64,000 nucleotides of DNA from Psychrobacter sp. APC 3281 (GTDB taxonomy: Bacteria; Pseudomonadota; Gammaproteobacteria; Pseudomonadales; Moraxellaceae), in contig NZ_JASDCS010000008.1 in NCBI RefSeq assembly GCF_030407815.1, positions 62,001 through 126,000 of the forward strand, read 5' to 3'. Of this stretch, positions 10,372 through 20,017 are shown in pieces (position 1 is the first letter of the stretch; each line of letters begins with the position of its first letter). The translations under genes and the position numbers were made by a program. A model generated the notes under the pieces. That model worked only from the letters and a program-made list of their open reading frames with translations, ran no database searches and had not been told where the DNA came from.

Positions 10372-11181
10372 TTACACCACTATCAAGCCAAGCTGCTGTA
10401 TCGCCCAAAAACCAAGGGCAAATATCGGTGTAGCAGACAACAGAGAATCGATACGATCAAGGATACCACCGTGACCTGGCAAGATAGTGCCTGAATCTTT
10501 GACATCAGCACGGCGCTTGAGCATTGACTCAAACAAGTCTCCAAGTACAGAGGCAAGAATAGTAATGGCCGATAACGCTACAAATACGATTAACGGTATA
10601 CCGGTCAGCTGTAATTTAAAGACGCTAATAGCTATCACAACTAACAGCCCTGTAACGAGGCCACCAGCCAACCCTTCCATGCTCTTATTGGGTGAGACAT
10701 TGGGTGCCATTTTTCGGCGACCAAGCTTACGACCGACAAAATAAGCGCCACTGTCTGCACACCAGACTAATAAGAATACATACAGCAGCCACCACGCAGA
10801 TAACTGCCAGAGATAGAACATCGCTGTGATAGATGCCGTTAAAATAACTGCGCCCATCATTGCCAGCTGGTTACCGTACCATCTCGTCTGTGTTGGGAAG
10901 ACTCGAACCCAAGACAGAGCCATCAGCCATATGACTAATGAAGCCACCCACCAAAACAACCAAGTCACCTTGAACATCAGTGAGAATATAGTAAGTGCCA
11001 AAATCAATAGAACGAATACAGCAGGTTGACGCCACTTAGGCATCAATTTTGCCCACTCATGAGCAGCGATAATAACCCCAATGGCCAACAGTGGTGCAAA
11101 TAAAATAGGTGTTTGGCTCGCAAACATTGCAATACCAACGATAATAACGAGAACAATTGCCGTCTTAATTCGTTGCCACAT
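10372..11181 (-). CDS. cdsA: Phosphatidate cytidylyltransferase (CdsA)
   Basis: Makes CDP-diacylglycerol from CTP and phosphatidate, the branch point of all phospholipids, in the inner membrane. The 269 residues contain about seven or eight hydrophobic segments. The C-terminal family signature runs from SMLKRR to GGILDRIDS, with the conserved KDSG and PGHGG blocks. It is followed by dxr after a 176-base gap in which I see no gene. Confidence 0.96.
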   Translation of the reverse strand: MWQRIKTAIVLVIIVGIAMFASQTPILFAPLLAIGVIIAAHEWAKLMPKWRQPAVFVLLILALTIFSLMFKVTWLFWWVASLVIWLMALSWVRVFPTQTRWYGNQLAMMGAVILTASITAMFYLWQLSAWWLLYVFLLVWCADSGAYFVGRKLGRRKMAPNVSPNKSMEGLAGGLVTGLLVVIAISVFKLQLTGIPLIVFVALSAITILASVLGDLFESMLKRRADVKDSGTILPGHGGILDRIDSLLSATPIFALGFWAIQQLGLIVV

Positions 11182-11365
11182 ACTTATCGAGCCTTATAAT
11201 AATGAAGAACAGATGGTCAAAAAATGCATTATAGCAGCTAACTAACGATGGCCTAGTGATAGCATTCAATACTCATTCAAGCCGTTTATCATTGCATAAA
11301 CCAACCCTATTGACCAGTTATACAATACTAACTGAACCGACTGAACTTATCTATCAACTCACTGC

Positions 11366-12124
11366 TCAGTGACCTTGCTGCTCTATCACTACCTGCTCGC
11401 TGGTTTTGCCAAAGCGGCGTTGACGTTTTGCAAACTCTGCGATCATCAAAGCCAGCTCTTCTGCTGCAAAGTTCGGCCATAATGTAGGAGTGAAAAACAG
11501 CTCAGCATAAGCAGATTGCCACAATAAGAAATTAGAAATACGATACTCGCCGCCCGTACGTACCAGCATATCTACTGCTGGGGTGTCAGCTAATTGTACG
11601 TAGTTACCTAACAACTCTTCGCTGACATCTTCCGCTTTTAATTCACCAATTTGCACTTGCTGAGCCAGCTGTTTTGCTGCATTTGCAATATCCCACTGTC
11701 CACCGTAGCTAATTGCAATCACTAGCGTCATTGCATCAAAATCCGCCGTTTTTTCTTCTGCGTCAGCCATTAGCATTTGTAATGATTCACTAAGCTGACT
11801 ACGGTCACCGATGAAACGCAAGCGAATACGATACTCATTCATGCGCGGCATTTGCTCATGAATTGTCGATATGAGTAGCTGCATCAACAATGCTACCTCA
11901 TTAGGCGGTCTCTGCCAATTTTCGCTAGAAAACGCAAATACGGTCAGCACCTCAATGCCTGTATTGACACAGTAATCAACGATAGGGTCGAGCGCATCCT
12001 TGCCAGCCACATGTCCTTGACCGTGGCCCAAATCATTGGCTTTACCATAGCGATTATTACCATCCATAATGATGGCGATATGACGAGGAAGAATAGCGGG
12101 CGCCAAAACGGCTGAAGTGGACAT
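11366..12124 (-). CDS. uppS: Undecaprenyl diphosphate synthase (UppS)
   Basis: cis-Prenyltransferase that builds the C55 lipid carrier for peptidoglycan and O-antigen from isopentenyl diphosphate. Diagnostic segments are MDGNNRYG near residue 20 with the catalytic Asp, FSSENWQRP near 68-76, and RTGGEYRISNFLLWQSAYAE near 190. Note MDGNNRYG where many relatives have MDGNGRW. The 252-residue length is normal. It sits between frr and cdsA. Confidence 0.97.
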   Translation of the reverse strand: MSTSAVLAPAILPRHIAIIMDGNNRYGKANDLGHGQGHVAGKDALDPIVDYCVNTGIEVLTVFAFSSENWQRPPNEVALLMQLLISTIHEQMPRMNEYRIRLRFIGDRSQLSESLQMLMADAEEKTADFDAMTLVIAISYGGQWDIANAAKQLAQQVQIGELKAEDVSEELLGNYVQLADTPAVDMLVRTGGEYRISNFLLWQSAYAELFFTPTLWPNFAAEELALMIAEFAKRQRRFGKTSEQVVIEQQGH

Positions 12125-12300
12125 AGGCTAACTTGCTTATTGTTAAGGTAAAATAATAATAACGTGTGTAACGGCGATTAAAAAGCGCCATTTATATAAT
12201 TCACTAACTTATCACAATTGCATTGTTAGTTTTTAGCGTTCAGAATGCGATGGACATAGTTCAATCAACCACACCTTTAGCTTGCTTTAGATATGGCTTG

Positions 12301-12409
12301 ATATAGTTGATTCAGTTTAAAAGAGAGACAGGGCAACCGAGTGCAGAGGTAACTGTGATACTTCAAGCGAGGTTAACGCTGTCACTATTTTATAGAGGAC
12401 TGACTATAT
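12301..12409. repeat. MITE-like inverted-repeat element in the frr-uppS gap
   Basis: The two ends share a perfect 7-bp terminal inverted repeat (ATATAGT / ACTATAT). Aligning the left end with the reverse complement of the right end gives about 25 matches over 38 positions, including the inner blocks TAAAA and GACAG. The element is non-coding and about 109 bp long. I see no clear target-site duplication. These are the properties of a non-autonomous MITE, but only one copy is in the window, so the mobile nature is inferred. Confidence 0.55.
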
Positions 12410-12428
12410 CAGCCTACACAATAATAAA

Positions 12429-12455
12429 CAGCCAATAGCTATAAAGTATTGGCTG
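12429..12455 (-). terminator. Weak terminator-like hairpin after frr
   Basis: A 9-bp perfect stem (cagccaata / tattggctg) with a 9-nt loop. On the minus strand it is followed by TTTATTATT rather than a clean T-run. It lies about 60 nt past the frr stop and may only partly stop read-through into uppS. Confidence 0.5.
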
Positions 12456-12513
12456 CTCAATTACAGATAATCTTACGAACTGATTCTTGCTATAAATACC
12501 AAATATATCAGTA

Positions 12514-13068
12514 TTAAACTTCCATCAAATCGCTTTCTTTCTTGCTCAAGCGAGCATCGATCGTTTCGATATATTTGTCAGTGATTTTTTGTATATCATC
12601 ACTAGCGCGGCGCTCATCATCTTCTGAGATTTCTTTTTCTTTTGCCAAGTCTTTGATATCGTTCATCATGTCACGGCGAATGTTACGGATAGAAACTCGG
12701 CTGCTCTCAGCTTCACCACGTGCAAGTTTTTGCATATCGCGACGGGTATCTTCTGTTAATGCTGGCATCGGCACACGAATCACATCAGCAGACATTGGGT
12801 TTAGACCCAAATCTGCTTCACGAATGGCCTTATCTACTGCTTGTACCATCGTACGGTCAAACGGTTGAACCAGTAAGGTACGTGAGTCTTCAACGTTGAC
12901 GCTTGCTACTTGGTTCAATGGTGTATCAGAACCATAGTAGCTAACCATCACACCTGACAACATACCTGGATGCGCACGGCCAGTACGAACTTTACTGAAA
13001 GTGCTTTCAAGCGCTTCCAACGTTTTTTGCATGCGTGCTTCGCCGTCTTGCTTAATCTCTTTAATCAT
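12514..13068 (-). CDS. frr: Ribosome recycling factor
   Basis: Splits the post-termination ribosome together with EF-G. The 184-residue length is typical. Conserved segments include [12 protein letters not shown] near residues 27-38 and the long helical C-terminal half ([24 protein letters not shown]). It follows pyrH in the same direction with a 112-base gap, the usual pyrH-frr order. Confidence 0.97.
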   Translation of the reverse strand: MIKEIKQDGEARMQKTLEALESTFSKVRTGRAHPGMLSGVMVSYYGSDTPLNQVASVNVEDSRTLLVQPFDRTMVQAVDKAIREADLGLNPMSADVIRVPMPALTEDTRRDMQKLARGEAESSRVSIRNIRRDMMNDIKDLAKEKEISEDDERRASDDIQKITDKYIETIDARLSKKESDLMEV

Positions 13069-13180
13069 TGTGTATCCTTATTTATCGTTACCGACAAATC
13101 TTTTATTTGCTATTGGGATATTAATTATTTGTTGCTAATCGTTAGCTATTTACTGACGTTAGTTGCCAGTATCGCGTCAA

Positions 13181-13906
13181 TTAATGAAAAACTCGTGTGC
13201 CTTCATTCTCACCCATAATGACATTCAATAATGCATTAGGCTTAGTCATATCAAACACTTGTAGCGGTACGTTATGCTCACGGCACAATGCGATAGCCGT
13301 TAAATCCATGACGCCTAGCTTTTGCTCTAGTACTTCATCAAAAGTCAGACCGTCATACTTGACTGCATCATCATGTAGGCTCGGGTCTTTGTCATAAACG
13401 CCATCGACCTTAGTCGCTTTTAAAATCAAACCAGCTTCGATCTCGATACCGCGCAAACATGCAGCGGTGTCAGTGGTAAAGAATGGGTTACCCGTACCTG
13501 CGACAAAGATACAAACTTCACCATTTTTGAGATAACGAATGGCATTACGACTGCTATAGCTTTCGGTGACTTCACCAATCGGTAACGCTGACATCAAGCG
13601 CGTTTTGATATTGCGACGCTCAAGCGCATCACGCATTGCCAGTCCGTTCATAACGGTCGCTAGCATGCCCATCTGATCACCAGTAACACGGCCAACGAGA
13701 CCTTCTTTTTGCAACTGCGCACCGCGATATAAGTTACCACCGCCGACCACGATACCAACTTGGACACCAAGTCCACGCAAGTGAGCGATAGACAAGCTCA
13801 TTTTATCGAGCACTTCGGTATCAATACCCATGTCTTTACTACCAGCTAAGGCTTCACCGGAGAGTTTCAGCAAGATACGAGCGTAACGCGGGTTTTTGTC
13901 AGACAT
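13181..13906 (-). CDS. pyrH: Uridylate kinase (PyrH)
   Basis: Phosphorylates UMP to UDP in pyrimidine synthesis; bacterial UMP kinases belong to the amino-acid kinase family. Visible motifs are [10 protein letters not shown] at residues 11-20, VGGGNLYRG near 55-63, and [13 protein letters not shown] near 136-148. The 241-residue length matches the family. It is the first gene of the minus-strand block in this window; the usual upstream rpsB-tsf genes are not here, and rimO lies there instead. Confidence 0.97.
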   Translation of the reverse strand: MSDKNPRYARILLKLSGEALAGSKDMGIDTEVLDKMSLSIAHLRGLGVQVGIVVGGGNLYRGAQLQKEGLVGRVTGDQMGMLATVMNGLAMRDALERRNIKTRLMSALPIGEVTESYSSRNAIRYLKNGEVCIFVAGTGNPFFTTDTAACLRGIEIEAGLILKATKVDGVYDKDPSLHDDAVKYDGLTFDEVLEQKLGVMDLTAIALCREHNVPLQVFDMTKPNALLNVIMGENEGTRVFH

Positions 13907-14027
13907 GAGGTCACCTTGTTATCATGAAATTATAAAGAAAATTATCGGTAAAATACAAATCGAGTTTGCCCACAACGCTACACTTACAGCTAAGCGTATT
14001 AAAAAGGCTAAATTGCGCTAATTGTAG

Positions 14028-14054
14028 CAAAAACTGCCCGCCATTGGGCAATTT
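14028..14054 (-). terminator. Rho-independent terminator after rimO
   Basis: Stem tgccc / gggca (14035-14039 and 14046-14050) with a 6-nt loop. On the minus strand it is followed by GTTTTTGC. It begins about 30 nt past the rimO stop and separates rimO from pyrH. Confidence 0.65.
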
Positions 14055-14078
14055 TCACTCGCATATCTTATTGGATAT

Positions 14079-15665
14079 CTAGCCTTGATAACTGGCGAAC
14101 AAATCGTATTCGCTAGCATCATCGATAGTCACGGTTAAGAACTGCCCTACTTTAACTTGAGCGTTGATGTCGTCAACATAGACATGACCATCAATTTCAG
14201 GTGCATCAGCATAACTACGGCAGATAGCAATATTTTCATCGCTATCAATTTCATCGACCAATACCGTTAAGGTTTTGCCGACTTTTTCTTGTAGCTTTTG
14301 CGCTGAAATATCTTGCTGTAGCGCCATTAAACGCTCATAACGAGACTGCTTGACGTCTTCAGGGACATGATCAGGCAAGTCGTTGGCCACTGCGCCTTCT
14401 ACTTCTGAATAAGTAAATGCGCCCACACGATCGAGGCGTGCTTCAACTAACCAGTCAAGCAAGCACTGAAAATCTTCTTCTGTCTCGCCAGGGAAGCCAA
14501 CCACAAAGGTCGAACGAATCACGATATCAGGACAGATATCACGCCACGCTTTGATACGGGCCAAGGTGTTTTCGCTATGTGCAGGACGTTTCATCGCTTT
14601 TAGGATACGATGACTAGCATGCTGGAACGGAATATCTAGATAAGGAAGCAGTTTCTTCTCACCCATCAACTCAACGACTTTGTCTACATGTGGATACGGA
14701 TAGACATAATGCAAGCGAACCCAAATGCCCAAATCGTTCAATGCTTGGCATAAGTCATAAAACTTAGACTTGAGCGGAATACCATTCCAAAAGCTAGTTT
14801 TATACTTTAGGTCAAGGCCATAAGCTGAAGTGTCTTGCGAGATGATAAGTAATTCTTTCACGCCAGCTTTTTTGAGTGCCAGTGCTTCGTTCATTACATT
14901 ATCAATCGGGCGCGATACCAAATCACCGCGCAAGCTTGGGATAATGCAGAACGTACAACGATGATTACAGCCTTCTGATATTTTTAGATAAGCATAATGG
15001 CTTGGGGTCAGTTTGATACCCGCTTCATTAATCAAATCTATTTTTGGATCATAGTTGGCGTCCTGACTGCGATTTGGCTTAGGCACATGCTGCGCTACTG
15101 CCGTAATCACTTCGTCATAGGCATGTGCGCCTGTCACTGCTAGTACAGCTGGATGCATCTCACGGATTTTGTCCGCTTCTTTGCCCAAACAACCAGTGAC
15201 AATCACTTTACCGTTTTTGCTAATGGCCTCGCCGATCGCATCAAGTGACTCTTGTACCGCTGACTCAATAAAGCCGCAAGTGTTTACCACGACCAAGTCA
15301 GCACCGTCGTAATCACTAGCTACTTGATAACCGTCACGGCTTAGCTCAGTGATAATACGCTCACTATCCACCAATGCTTTTGGACAACCTAGTGACACAA
15401 AACCAATCTTTGGCGCTGCACTAACTGGCATCGTAGCAGTCGCATTGGCAGTCGTAACATCGCTGCTTTGAGCTACACTACGGTTCTGATTATGATTGGC
15501 TTTATGATGGTAAGGTTGTTTAGTATCTGTTTGACTGGCATCTGCCTGACTCTGCGCTTGTACTATGGTAGGCGCGGCAGGATTGAAGATAGTGGCAGTG
15601 TCTTTTACGGCAGATAGAGGAGCTGCTGCTGTCGTATTCACTGACTCGGTAGAAGTTTTGGACAT
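14079..15665 (-). CDS. rimO: Ribosomal protein uS12 methylthiotransferase RimO
   Basis: Radical-SAM enzyme that methylthiolates an Asp of ribosomal protein S12. [14 protein letters not shown] opens the MTTase domain. [12 protein letters not shown] holds the radical-SAM CxxxCxxC, and a TRAM domain ends the protein. I place the start at the ATG at 15665, which has AAGG six bases upstream; reading further back requires a TTG start without a ribosome site. Even so, the 528-residue protein carries about 85 extra Thr/Ala/Gln-rich residues before the first domain, compared with roughly 440 in common relatives. It is divergent from ntrB. Confidence 0.94.
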   Translation of the reverse strand: MSKTSTESVNTTAAAPLSAVKDTATIFNPAAPTIVQAQSQADASQTDTKQPYHHKANHNQNRSVAQSSDVTTANATATMPVSAAPKIGFVSLGCPKALVDSERIITELSRDGYQVASDYDGADLVVVNTCGFIESAVQESLDAIGEAISKNGKVIVTGCLGKEADKIREMHPAVLAVTGAHAYDEVITAVAQHVPKPNRSQDANYDPKIDLINEAGIKLTPSHYAYLKISEGCNHRCTFCIIPSLRGDLVSRPIDNVMNEALALKKAGVKELLIISQDTSAYGLDLKYKTSFWNGIPLKSKFYDLCQALNDLGIWVRLHYVYPYPHVDKVVELMGEKKLLPYLDIPFQHASHRILKAMKRPAHSENTLARIKAWRDICPDIVIRSTFVVGFPGETEEDFQCLLDWLVEARLDRVGAFTYSEVEGAVANDLPDHVPEDVKQSRYERLMALQQDISAQKLQEKVGKTLTVLVDEIDSDENIAICRSYADAPEIDGHVYVDDINAQVKVGQFLTVTIDDASEYDLFASYQG

Positions 15666-15800
15666 GGCTGACCTTGCTAGAGATAAATTGGCTGAGCGCA
15701 TTGTACGTTTTTTTTGCAAAAATCACCAGTTTTGCCGCTCTATAGTCTTGATTTGTGGTTAAATATTATCTCAAGCATCTGACTTTTTTGGGCCCTACCG

Positions 15801-17165
15801 ATGAACGCTGATTTTATAACCGCTAAAACAACCCCTGACCTCGCATTTATATCTCAGCATTTATTCACCGCTATTCTATGGGTCAACGATGAGCTATCAA
15901 TCACGCGGTTGAATGCTCAAGCCGAGCAGTTACTTGCCATTAGTAGCGGCAGACTGATCAATCAATCCATCTTGACACTGCTCGCACCCGATGAGTTAAA
16001 GACTAAAGATACTGCATTTATCGATAATAATAGTAATGATACAAATGAAAACGAGCCTTCGAGCGAGCCAGCTTACTCGTTGACCGAGCGCTTTGTGCAA
16101 GCACAGAACTACCAACAACCTTTTATTGATCATGACCACATCATAAAAACACCGCTAAACGGTAATTTATCATTGTCAGTCGACTATAGCGTCACGCCTG
16201 TCATCTATGAACAGCAGCCTTATTTTATTATCGAGATGTGGGGCAAAGATCGTCAAAGTCGTATCTCTGAGGAGCAGCGTCAACAACAGCAGTATACAGT
16301 GGCCCGTCATATGCTACGCTCAGTGGCACACGAAATAAAAAACCCTCTTGCTGGTATTCGCGGGGCAGCCCAGCTGTTGCAACGGCAGTTTATTAAATTC
16401 AGCGACGCATCTACTACTAACACCTCTAGCGCTGATAATGCTTTGACAACTACTAACATTGACACGCAGCATGATTTGCAAAAAATGAATCAAAAACTGC
16501 GCAACTATACGGACATTATTATTTCAGAAACTGATCGATTAACCCATCTTATTGGGCAGCTTCTGGGTTCCAATCAACTGCCAAACTGGCAAACGCTTAA
16601 TATCCATGAGCCTTTGGAGCATGTCTTAACCTTAGTGACCAATCAGTATCCACAGGTAGTGTTACAGCGTGATTATGATTTATCATTGCCAGAGTTGTGC
16701 GCTGATAAGGATCAACTGATTCAAGTGTTTTTAAACCTCATTAATAATGCTTGTGAGTCGATGACTGAGTTCGAACAAACGCTACAGCAGAATAGAATCT
16801 CAGCGTCTCAAGAATCACCACAAGCTGCCATACAAACTGAGAGCAATTCTGACTATCAACCCACATTACATATTCAAACGCGAGTTGCCTTTCAGCATAC
16901 GATCGTAGGGCAGCAGCACAAGCAAGTGATGCAAATTACCATTACTGATAATGGCTCAGGTATTGATCCAGCATTGATCGGTCAGATATTTTTCCCGATG
17001 GTCACTAGCCGTGCAGCCGGTACAGGTCTTGGATTATCCATCGTCCAAGATATTATCAGTCATCATCATGGTATGATTGATGTGAGCTCGACAAAAAAGC
17101 AAGAAGATAAGCAAACCCGATTTACGCTATATCTACCATTTACTCAACCCATCACTGAGACATAA
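15801..17165 (+). CDS. glnL: Nitrogen regulation sensor kinase NtrB (GlnL)
   Basis: Cytosolic PAS-type sensor kinase that phosphorylates or dephosphorylates NtrC in response to PII signalling. A PAS-like N-terminal domain (about 10-150) precedes the H-box RSVAHEIKNPLAGIRGAAQLL with His177. The ATPase domain follows with NLINNACES (N box), ITDNGSGIDP (G1) and GTGLGLSIVQDI (G2). No membrane segments are visible, as expected. At 454 residues it is longer than the ~350 usual, because of polar inserts near residues 75-95, 200-220 and 330-355. It is followed by ntrC 98 bases downstream. Confidence 0.93.
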   Translation: MNADFITAKTTPDLAFISQHLFTAILWVNDELSITRLNAQAEQLLAISSGRLINQSILTLLAPDELKTKDTAFIDNNSNDTNENEPSSEPAYSLTERFVQAQNYQQPFIDHDHIIKTPLNGNLSLSVDYSVTPVIYEQQPYFIIEMWGKDRQSRISEEQRQQQQYTVARHMLRSVAHEIKNPLAGIRGAAQLLQRQFIKFSDASTTNTSSADNALTTTNIDTQHDLQKMNQKLRNYTDIIISETDRLTHLIGQLLGSNQLPNWQTLNIHEPLEHVLTLVTNQYPQVVLQRDYDLSLPELCADKDQLIQVFLNLINNACESMTEFEQTLQQNRISASQESPQAAIQTESNSDYQPTLHIQTRVAFQHTIVGQQHKQVMQITITDNGSGIDPALIGQIFFPMVTSRAAGTGLGLSIVQDIISHHHGMIDVSSTKKQEDKQTRFTLYLPFTQPITET

Positions 17166-17263
17166 AACAAATTATGAATTTATGAATTAAAGGCTGCTAA
17201 GTTTCATAACGCCAACTCCCAATCCCCAACTTACCATCAATAATTGCTGATTAGGCCCAATAC

Positions 17264-19045
17264 ATGACTGAATATAGCGACGACCTCCAACCTAAAAGCG
17301 ATGATCAATCACCACAATCACAAATAGTAACTGTGAATAATGCACCCAGCGACCACCCTGCAACATTGTGGTTAATCGATGACGATGCAGCCCTACGTAT
17401 GGTGTTGGCAGACACGTTTGAAGATGCTGGATTGACCGTTATCAGTTTTACTCAAGCCCAAGCAGCATGGACTCGCCTTAATGATGTGTTAAAACAGCAA
17501 GAGTCAGCTGAACAATTACCAGACGTCATATTGACCGATATTCGCATGCCAATGATGGATGGATTGTCTTTTAGCGACTGGGTCCATCAGCATTTTCCCA
17601 AAATGCCAATCGTAATTATGACGGCACATTCAGACCTGACCTCTGCTATCAATAGCTATCAGACAGGTGCTTTTGAATACCTGCCCAAGCCTTTTGACTT
17701 AGATGACGCGGTTGCAACGATTTATAAAGCCATCAACTACCAGCCTAATTTAGAAACAACAACTGTTTCCCTTTCAGATAAAACCAATACCAATATAGCG
17801 CCTGACACGTCTACTGAAAAGTTGCTAAAACCTAAAGTAGCACCTGCCAGTAAGACAACCAAAGACAATAAGAACAAAGGTGCCGGCGAAGGCAAAAGTA
17901 ATAGTAACCCTAGCGGCATCATTGGACAGTCACCAGCCATGCAAACGGTGTTTCGTGCTATTGGCAGACTGGCTCAATCCCCCATTTCTGTCTTAATCAC
18001 TGGTGAGTCTGGAACGGGTAAAGAGTTAGTAGCCAGTGCTTTACATCAACACTCCCCGCGTAAGCAGCAACCGTTTATTGCGCTTAATATGGCAGCCATA
18101 CCGCATGACTTGATCGAGTCTGAGCTATTTGGTCACGAAAAAGGCGCGTTCACTGGTGCAACGACAATGCGTCAAGGCCGTTTTGAGCAGGCAGACGGCG
18201 GTACTCTATTTTTAGACGAAATCGGTGACATGCCTTTTAGCACTCAGACACGGCTGTTACGCGTCCTGGCCAATGGTGAGTTTTATCGTGTTGGTGGTCA
18301 GCAGCCAATAAAGGTCGATGTACGTATCATCGCAGCCACCCACCAAAACTTAGAAGAGCTAGTGAAACAAAGCCGATTTCGCGAAGACTTATTTTATCGA
18401 CTCAATGTCATTCGATTACCCCTACCACCACTACGTACACGCCCTGAAGACATTCCTGCATTAGCCCTCTACTTTATGCAGTCTGCCGCAGAGCAAATGA
18501 GTACCACCCCAAAGCATCTACATCCTGCCGCATTGCAAATTATGCAGACGTTTGACTGGCGCGGTAATGTGCGTCAATTAGAAAACGTCTGTTTATGGCT
18601 CACCGTGATGGCCACTGGTGATACGGTGATGGCGACAGACTTGCCACCAGAGCTACTTGAAAACATCTCACCTAATACGGTGCTTTATGAAGAGCATGGC
18701 TCATCAAAGGAAGACGCTCAAGAGAACTTGGTACAAAGTGGCGATGTATTAAATAGTAGTGTGTTAAACAGTCATCAAAATGAGCGAAGTAGCCAGATGC
18801 CTAAAAGCCAAAGTTGGCAGCAAGCACTGGCTGATTGGGCTGAGCAGTCGTTAAGCACGGGTGAAACTGATATTCTGCAAACAGCAACCCCTGAGTTTGA
18901 GCGCGTTTTATTAACAGCAGCACTCAATCATAGCGGCGGTAAAAAGATAGAGGCAGCGAGTTTACTTGGTTGGGGACGCAATACTCTGACACGCAAATTG
19001 CAGCAATTGGATATCTCTGCCCCGAGAGTACCAACTAAAGAGTAA
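17264..19045 (+). CDS. glnG: Nitrogen response regulator NtrC (GlnG), sigma-54 activator
   Basis: Activates sigma-54 promoters of nitrogen-assimilation genes when phosphorylated by NtrB. The receiver domain (about 33-155) has the acidic pocket near residues 39-41, Asp92 in TDIRMPMMDG as phospho-acceptor, and Lys142. The AAA+ domain has GESGTGKE (Walker A, 247-254), GAFTGA at 294-299 for sigma-54 contact, and GGTLFLDEIGDMP (Walker B). A Fis-type helix-turn-helix closes the protein. At 593 residues it is about 120 longer than usual, from polar linkers at about 160-217 and before the DNA-binding domain. Confidence 0.95.
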   Translation: MTEYSDDLQPKSDDQSPQSQIVTVNNAPSDHPATLWLIDDDAALRMVLADTFEDAGLTVISFTQAQAAWTRLNDVLKQQESAEQLPDVILTDIRMPMMDGLSFSDWVHQHFPKMPIVIMTAHSDLTSAINSYQTGAFEYLPKPFDLDDAVATIYKAINYQPNLETTTVSLSDKTNTNIAPDTSTEKLLKPKVAPASKTTKDNKNKGAGEGKSNSNPSGIIGQSPAMQTVFRAIGRLAQSPISVLITGESGTGKELVASALHQHSPRKQQPFIALNMAAIPHDLIESELFGHEKGAFTGATTMRQGRFEQADGGTLFLDEIGDMPFSTQTRLLRVLANGEFYRVGGQQPIKVDVRIIAATHQNLEELVKQSRFREDLFYRLNVIRLPLPPLRTRPEDIPALALYFMQSAAEQMSTTPKHLHPAALQIMQTFDWRGNVRQLENVCLWLTVMATGDTVMATDLPPELLENISPNTVLYEEHGSSKEDAQENLVQSGDVLNSSVLNSHQNERSSQMPKSQSWQQALADWAEQSLSTGETDILQTATPEFERVLLTAALNHSGGKKIEAASLLGWGRNTLTRKLQQLDISAPRVPTKE

Positions 19046-19147
19046 ATAAACGCATAAAACACGATAACAAATTATGATTAATATCAATTACTTAAAATTA
19101 ATATCGAAAATAAATGATAAATAATTAAAAATAATTGCAAATAGGGG

Positions 19148-19175
19148 TTGCCAAACAATTAAAACTCTATATAAT
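19148..19175 (+). promoter_or_regulatory. Sigma-70 promoter of tRNA-Leu
   Basis: TTGCCA (19148-19153), a 16-nt spacer and a perfect TATAAT (19170-19175). It lies about 90 nt ahead of the tRNA and after the ntrC stop. Confidence 0.75.
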
Positions 19176-19263
19176 AGCCAACCACTGAGACGCACTACCG
19201 AATCAGTTAACTATCTAGATAGCGTTTGAGTTTAATCGCTTTTGATGATAGAGTAACGAAAAT

Positions 19264-19348
19264 GGGGCTGTGGCGGAATTGGTAGACGCACCAGATTTAG
19301 GTTCTGGCGCCGCAAGGTGTGAGAGTTCGAGTCTCTCCAGCCCCACCA
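19264..19348 (+). tRNA. tRNA-Leu (anticodon UAG)
   Basis: An 85-nt class II tRNA including an encoded CCA end. The acceptor stem pairs ggggctg (19264-19270) with cagcccc (19338-19344). The anticodon arm ccaga-tttaggt-tctgg exposes TAG. The short variable arm and the GTTCGAGTC T-loop are intact. Confidence 0.97.
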
Positions 19349-19378
19349 TTTTCGGATAGTACATCTTAGACCAAATAT

Positions 19379-19407
19379 CAAAACCTGCTTTTTAGCAGGT
19401 TTTTTTG
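19379..19407 (+). terminator. Rho-independent terminator after tRNA-Leu
   Basis: A 9-bp stem (aaacctgct / agcaggttt) with a TTTT loop and a run of Ts, starting about 30 nt past the tRNA. Confidence 0.88.
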
Positions 19408-19464
19408 TGTCTGGAATTTGGTGTTAAAACTATAAAATAACTTATCAGAAGTATTAATCTACTT

Positions 19465-19557
19465 TTATAGCCTTTCTAAGTCATGCAGCACCTCATCCGT
19501 ACTTTTATAGCACCTCTCTACCCGCTTTGCCAATATTTGCATATACCTGCTATAGGC
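19465..19557 (-). pseudogene. Remnant of a Ser/Thr kinase C-terminus
   Basis: A short open stretch ends in LAKRVERCYKSTDEVLHDLERL. The full kinase at 20746-21786 ends in LAKRVERRYQEMDKILIDLKLLDNS. The match is visible in DNA too: both contain ctctctacccg and gccaat around the KRVER codons. Only about 28 codons remain, with no kinase domain upstream; the reading frame instead runs into the neighbouring ribbon-helix-helix gene. I infer a decayed duplicate of the kinase tail. Confidence 0.6.
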
Positions 19558-19561
19558 ATAA

Positions 19562-19960
19562 TTAATTAATAGAAAGGTTTCCCTCACTATCGTTGAATAA
19601 TGCACTACGTTGATTTTTACGGAGGGTTTCACGTTGAATGATATTTTTTGCATCGACTTTTTCTAAAGGCAATCTTGTTTCGCGGGAAAGATCGCCATCG
19701 GCTATTAAAGATAAATAACGAGAACAACACACTCTTAAAAAAGAGGTGAAATTGCCAATATCATGATCAGCATCGAGAGATTCAAGGTATAGCTTGGTAA
19801 TCAGCTGATTGACTGTCATTTGATCGCGAAATGACAACTCTTCTAATATATCCCAAAAAAATACTTCTAAACGAATTGAGGTGACAACTCCCTGAATTCG
19901 AAGTGATTTGGTCTTAGAGCTCCACAAGCTGTCGTCAGCACTAATAAAAAGTTGGCACAT
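19562..19960 (-). CDS. Ribbon-helix-helix domain protein
   Basis: A 132-residue protein whose N-terminal 90 residues resemble the RHH_4 family: MCQLFISAD, then RIQGVVTSIRLEVFFWDILEEL, MTVNQLITKLYLE and NFTSFLRVCCSRYLSL. Ribbon-helix-helix folds usually bind DNA as dimers, as repressors or antitoxin-like regulators; the target is unknown here. The C-terminal 40 residues are charged and look unrelated. A GAGAGA ribosome site lies about 8 nt before the ATG. It follows the DJ-1 gene with a 57-base gap that contains a 26-bp palindrome, possibly an operator. Confidence 0.75.
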   Translation of the reverse strand: MCQLFISADDSLWSSKTKSLRIQGVVTSIRLEVFFWDILEELSFRDQMTVNQLITKLYLESLDADHDIGNFTSFLRVCCSRYLSLIADGDLSRETRLPLEKVDAKNIIQRETLRKNQRSALFNDSEGNLSIN

Positions 19961-19981
19961 ATATATTCTCTCTCGATATTG

Positions 19982-20007
19982 GGGTCTATTGAACGTTCAA
20001 CAGACCC
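19982..20007. repeat. 26-bp palindrome, copy 1
   Basis: A near-perfect inverted repeat centred at 19994/19995: GGGTCT-A-TTGAAC followed by GTTCAA-C-AGACCC, with one mismatched pair. It lies between the DJ-1 and ribbon-helix-helix genes. A second copy (21 of 26 bases identical) occurs at 44751-44776. It could be an operator, an RNA hairpin in the intercistronic region, or a short dispersed repeat. Confidence 0.7.
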
Positions 20008-20017
20008 GAATTAACGC

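Larger units (their letters stand above)
12125..12513. other. Intergenic region between uppS and frr
   Basis: A 389-base gap inside an otherwise compact operon. It contains a 109-bp inverted-repeat element (12301-12409) and a weak terminator-like hairpin after frr (12429-12455). I see no coding sequence. Confidence 0.7.

Noticed and set aside
10195..10494. Plus-strand open frame starting in the cdsA-dxr gap
   Set aside because: Its second half is antisense to cdsA, its composition is not protein-like, and no ribosome site precedes it.
15666..15719. Upstream TTG start of rimO
   Set aside because: No ribosome site, whereas the ATG at 15665 has AAGG at good spacing.
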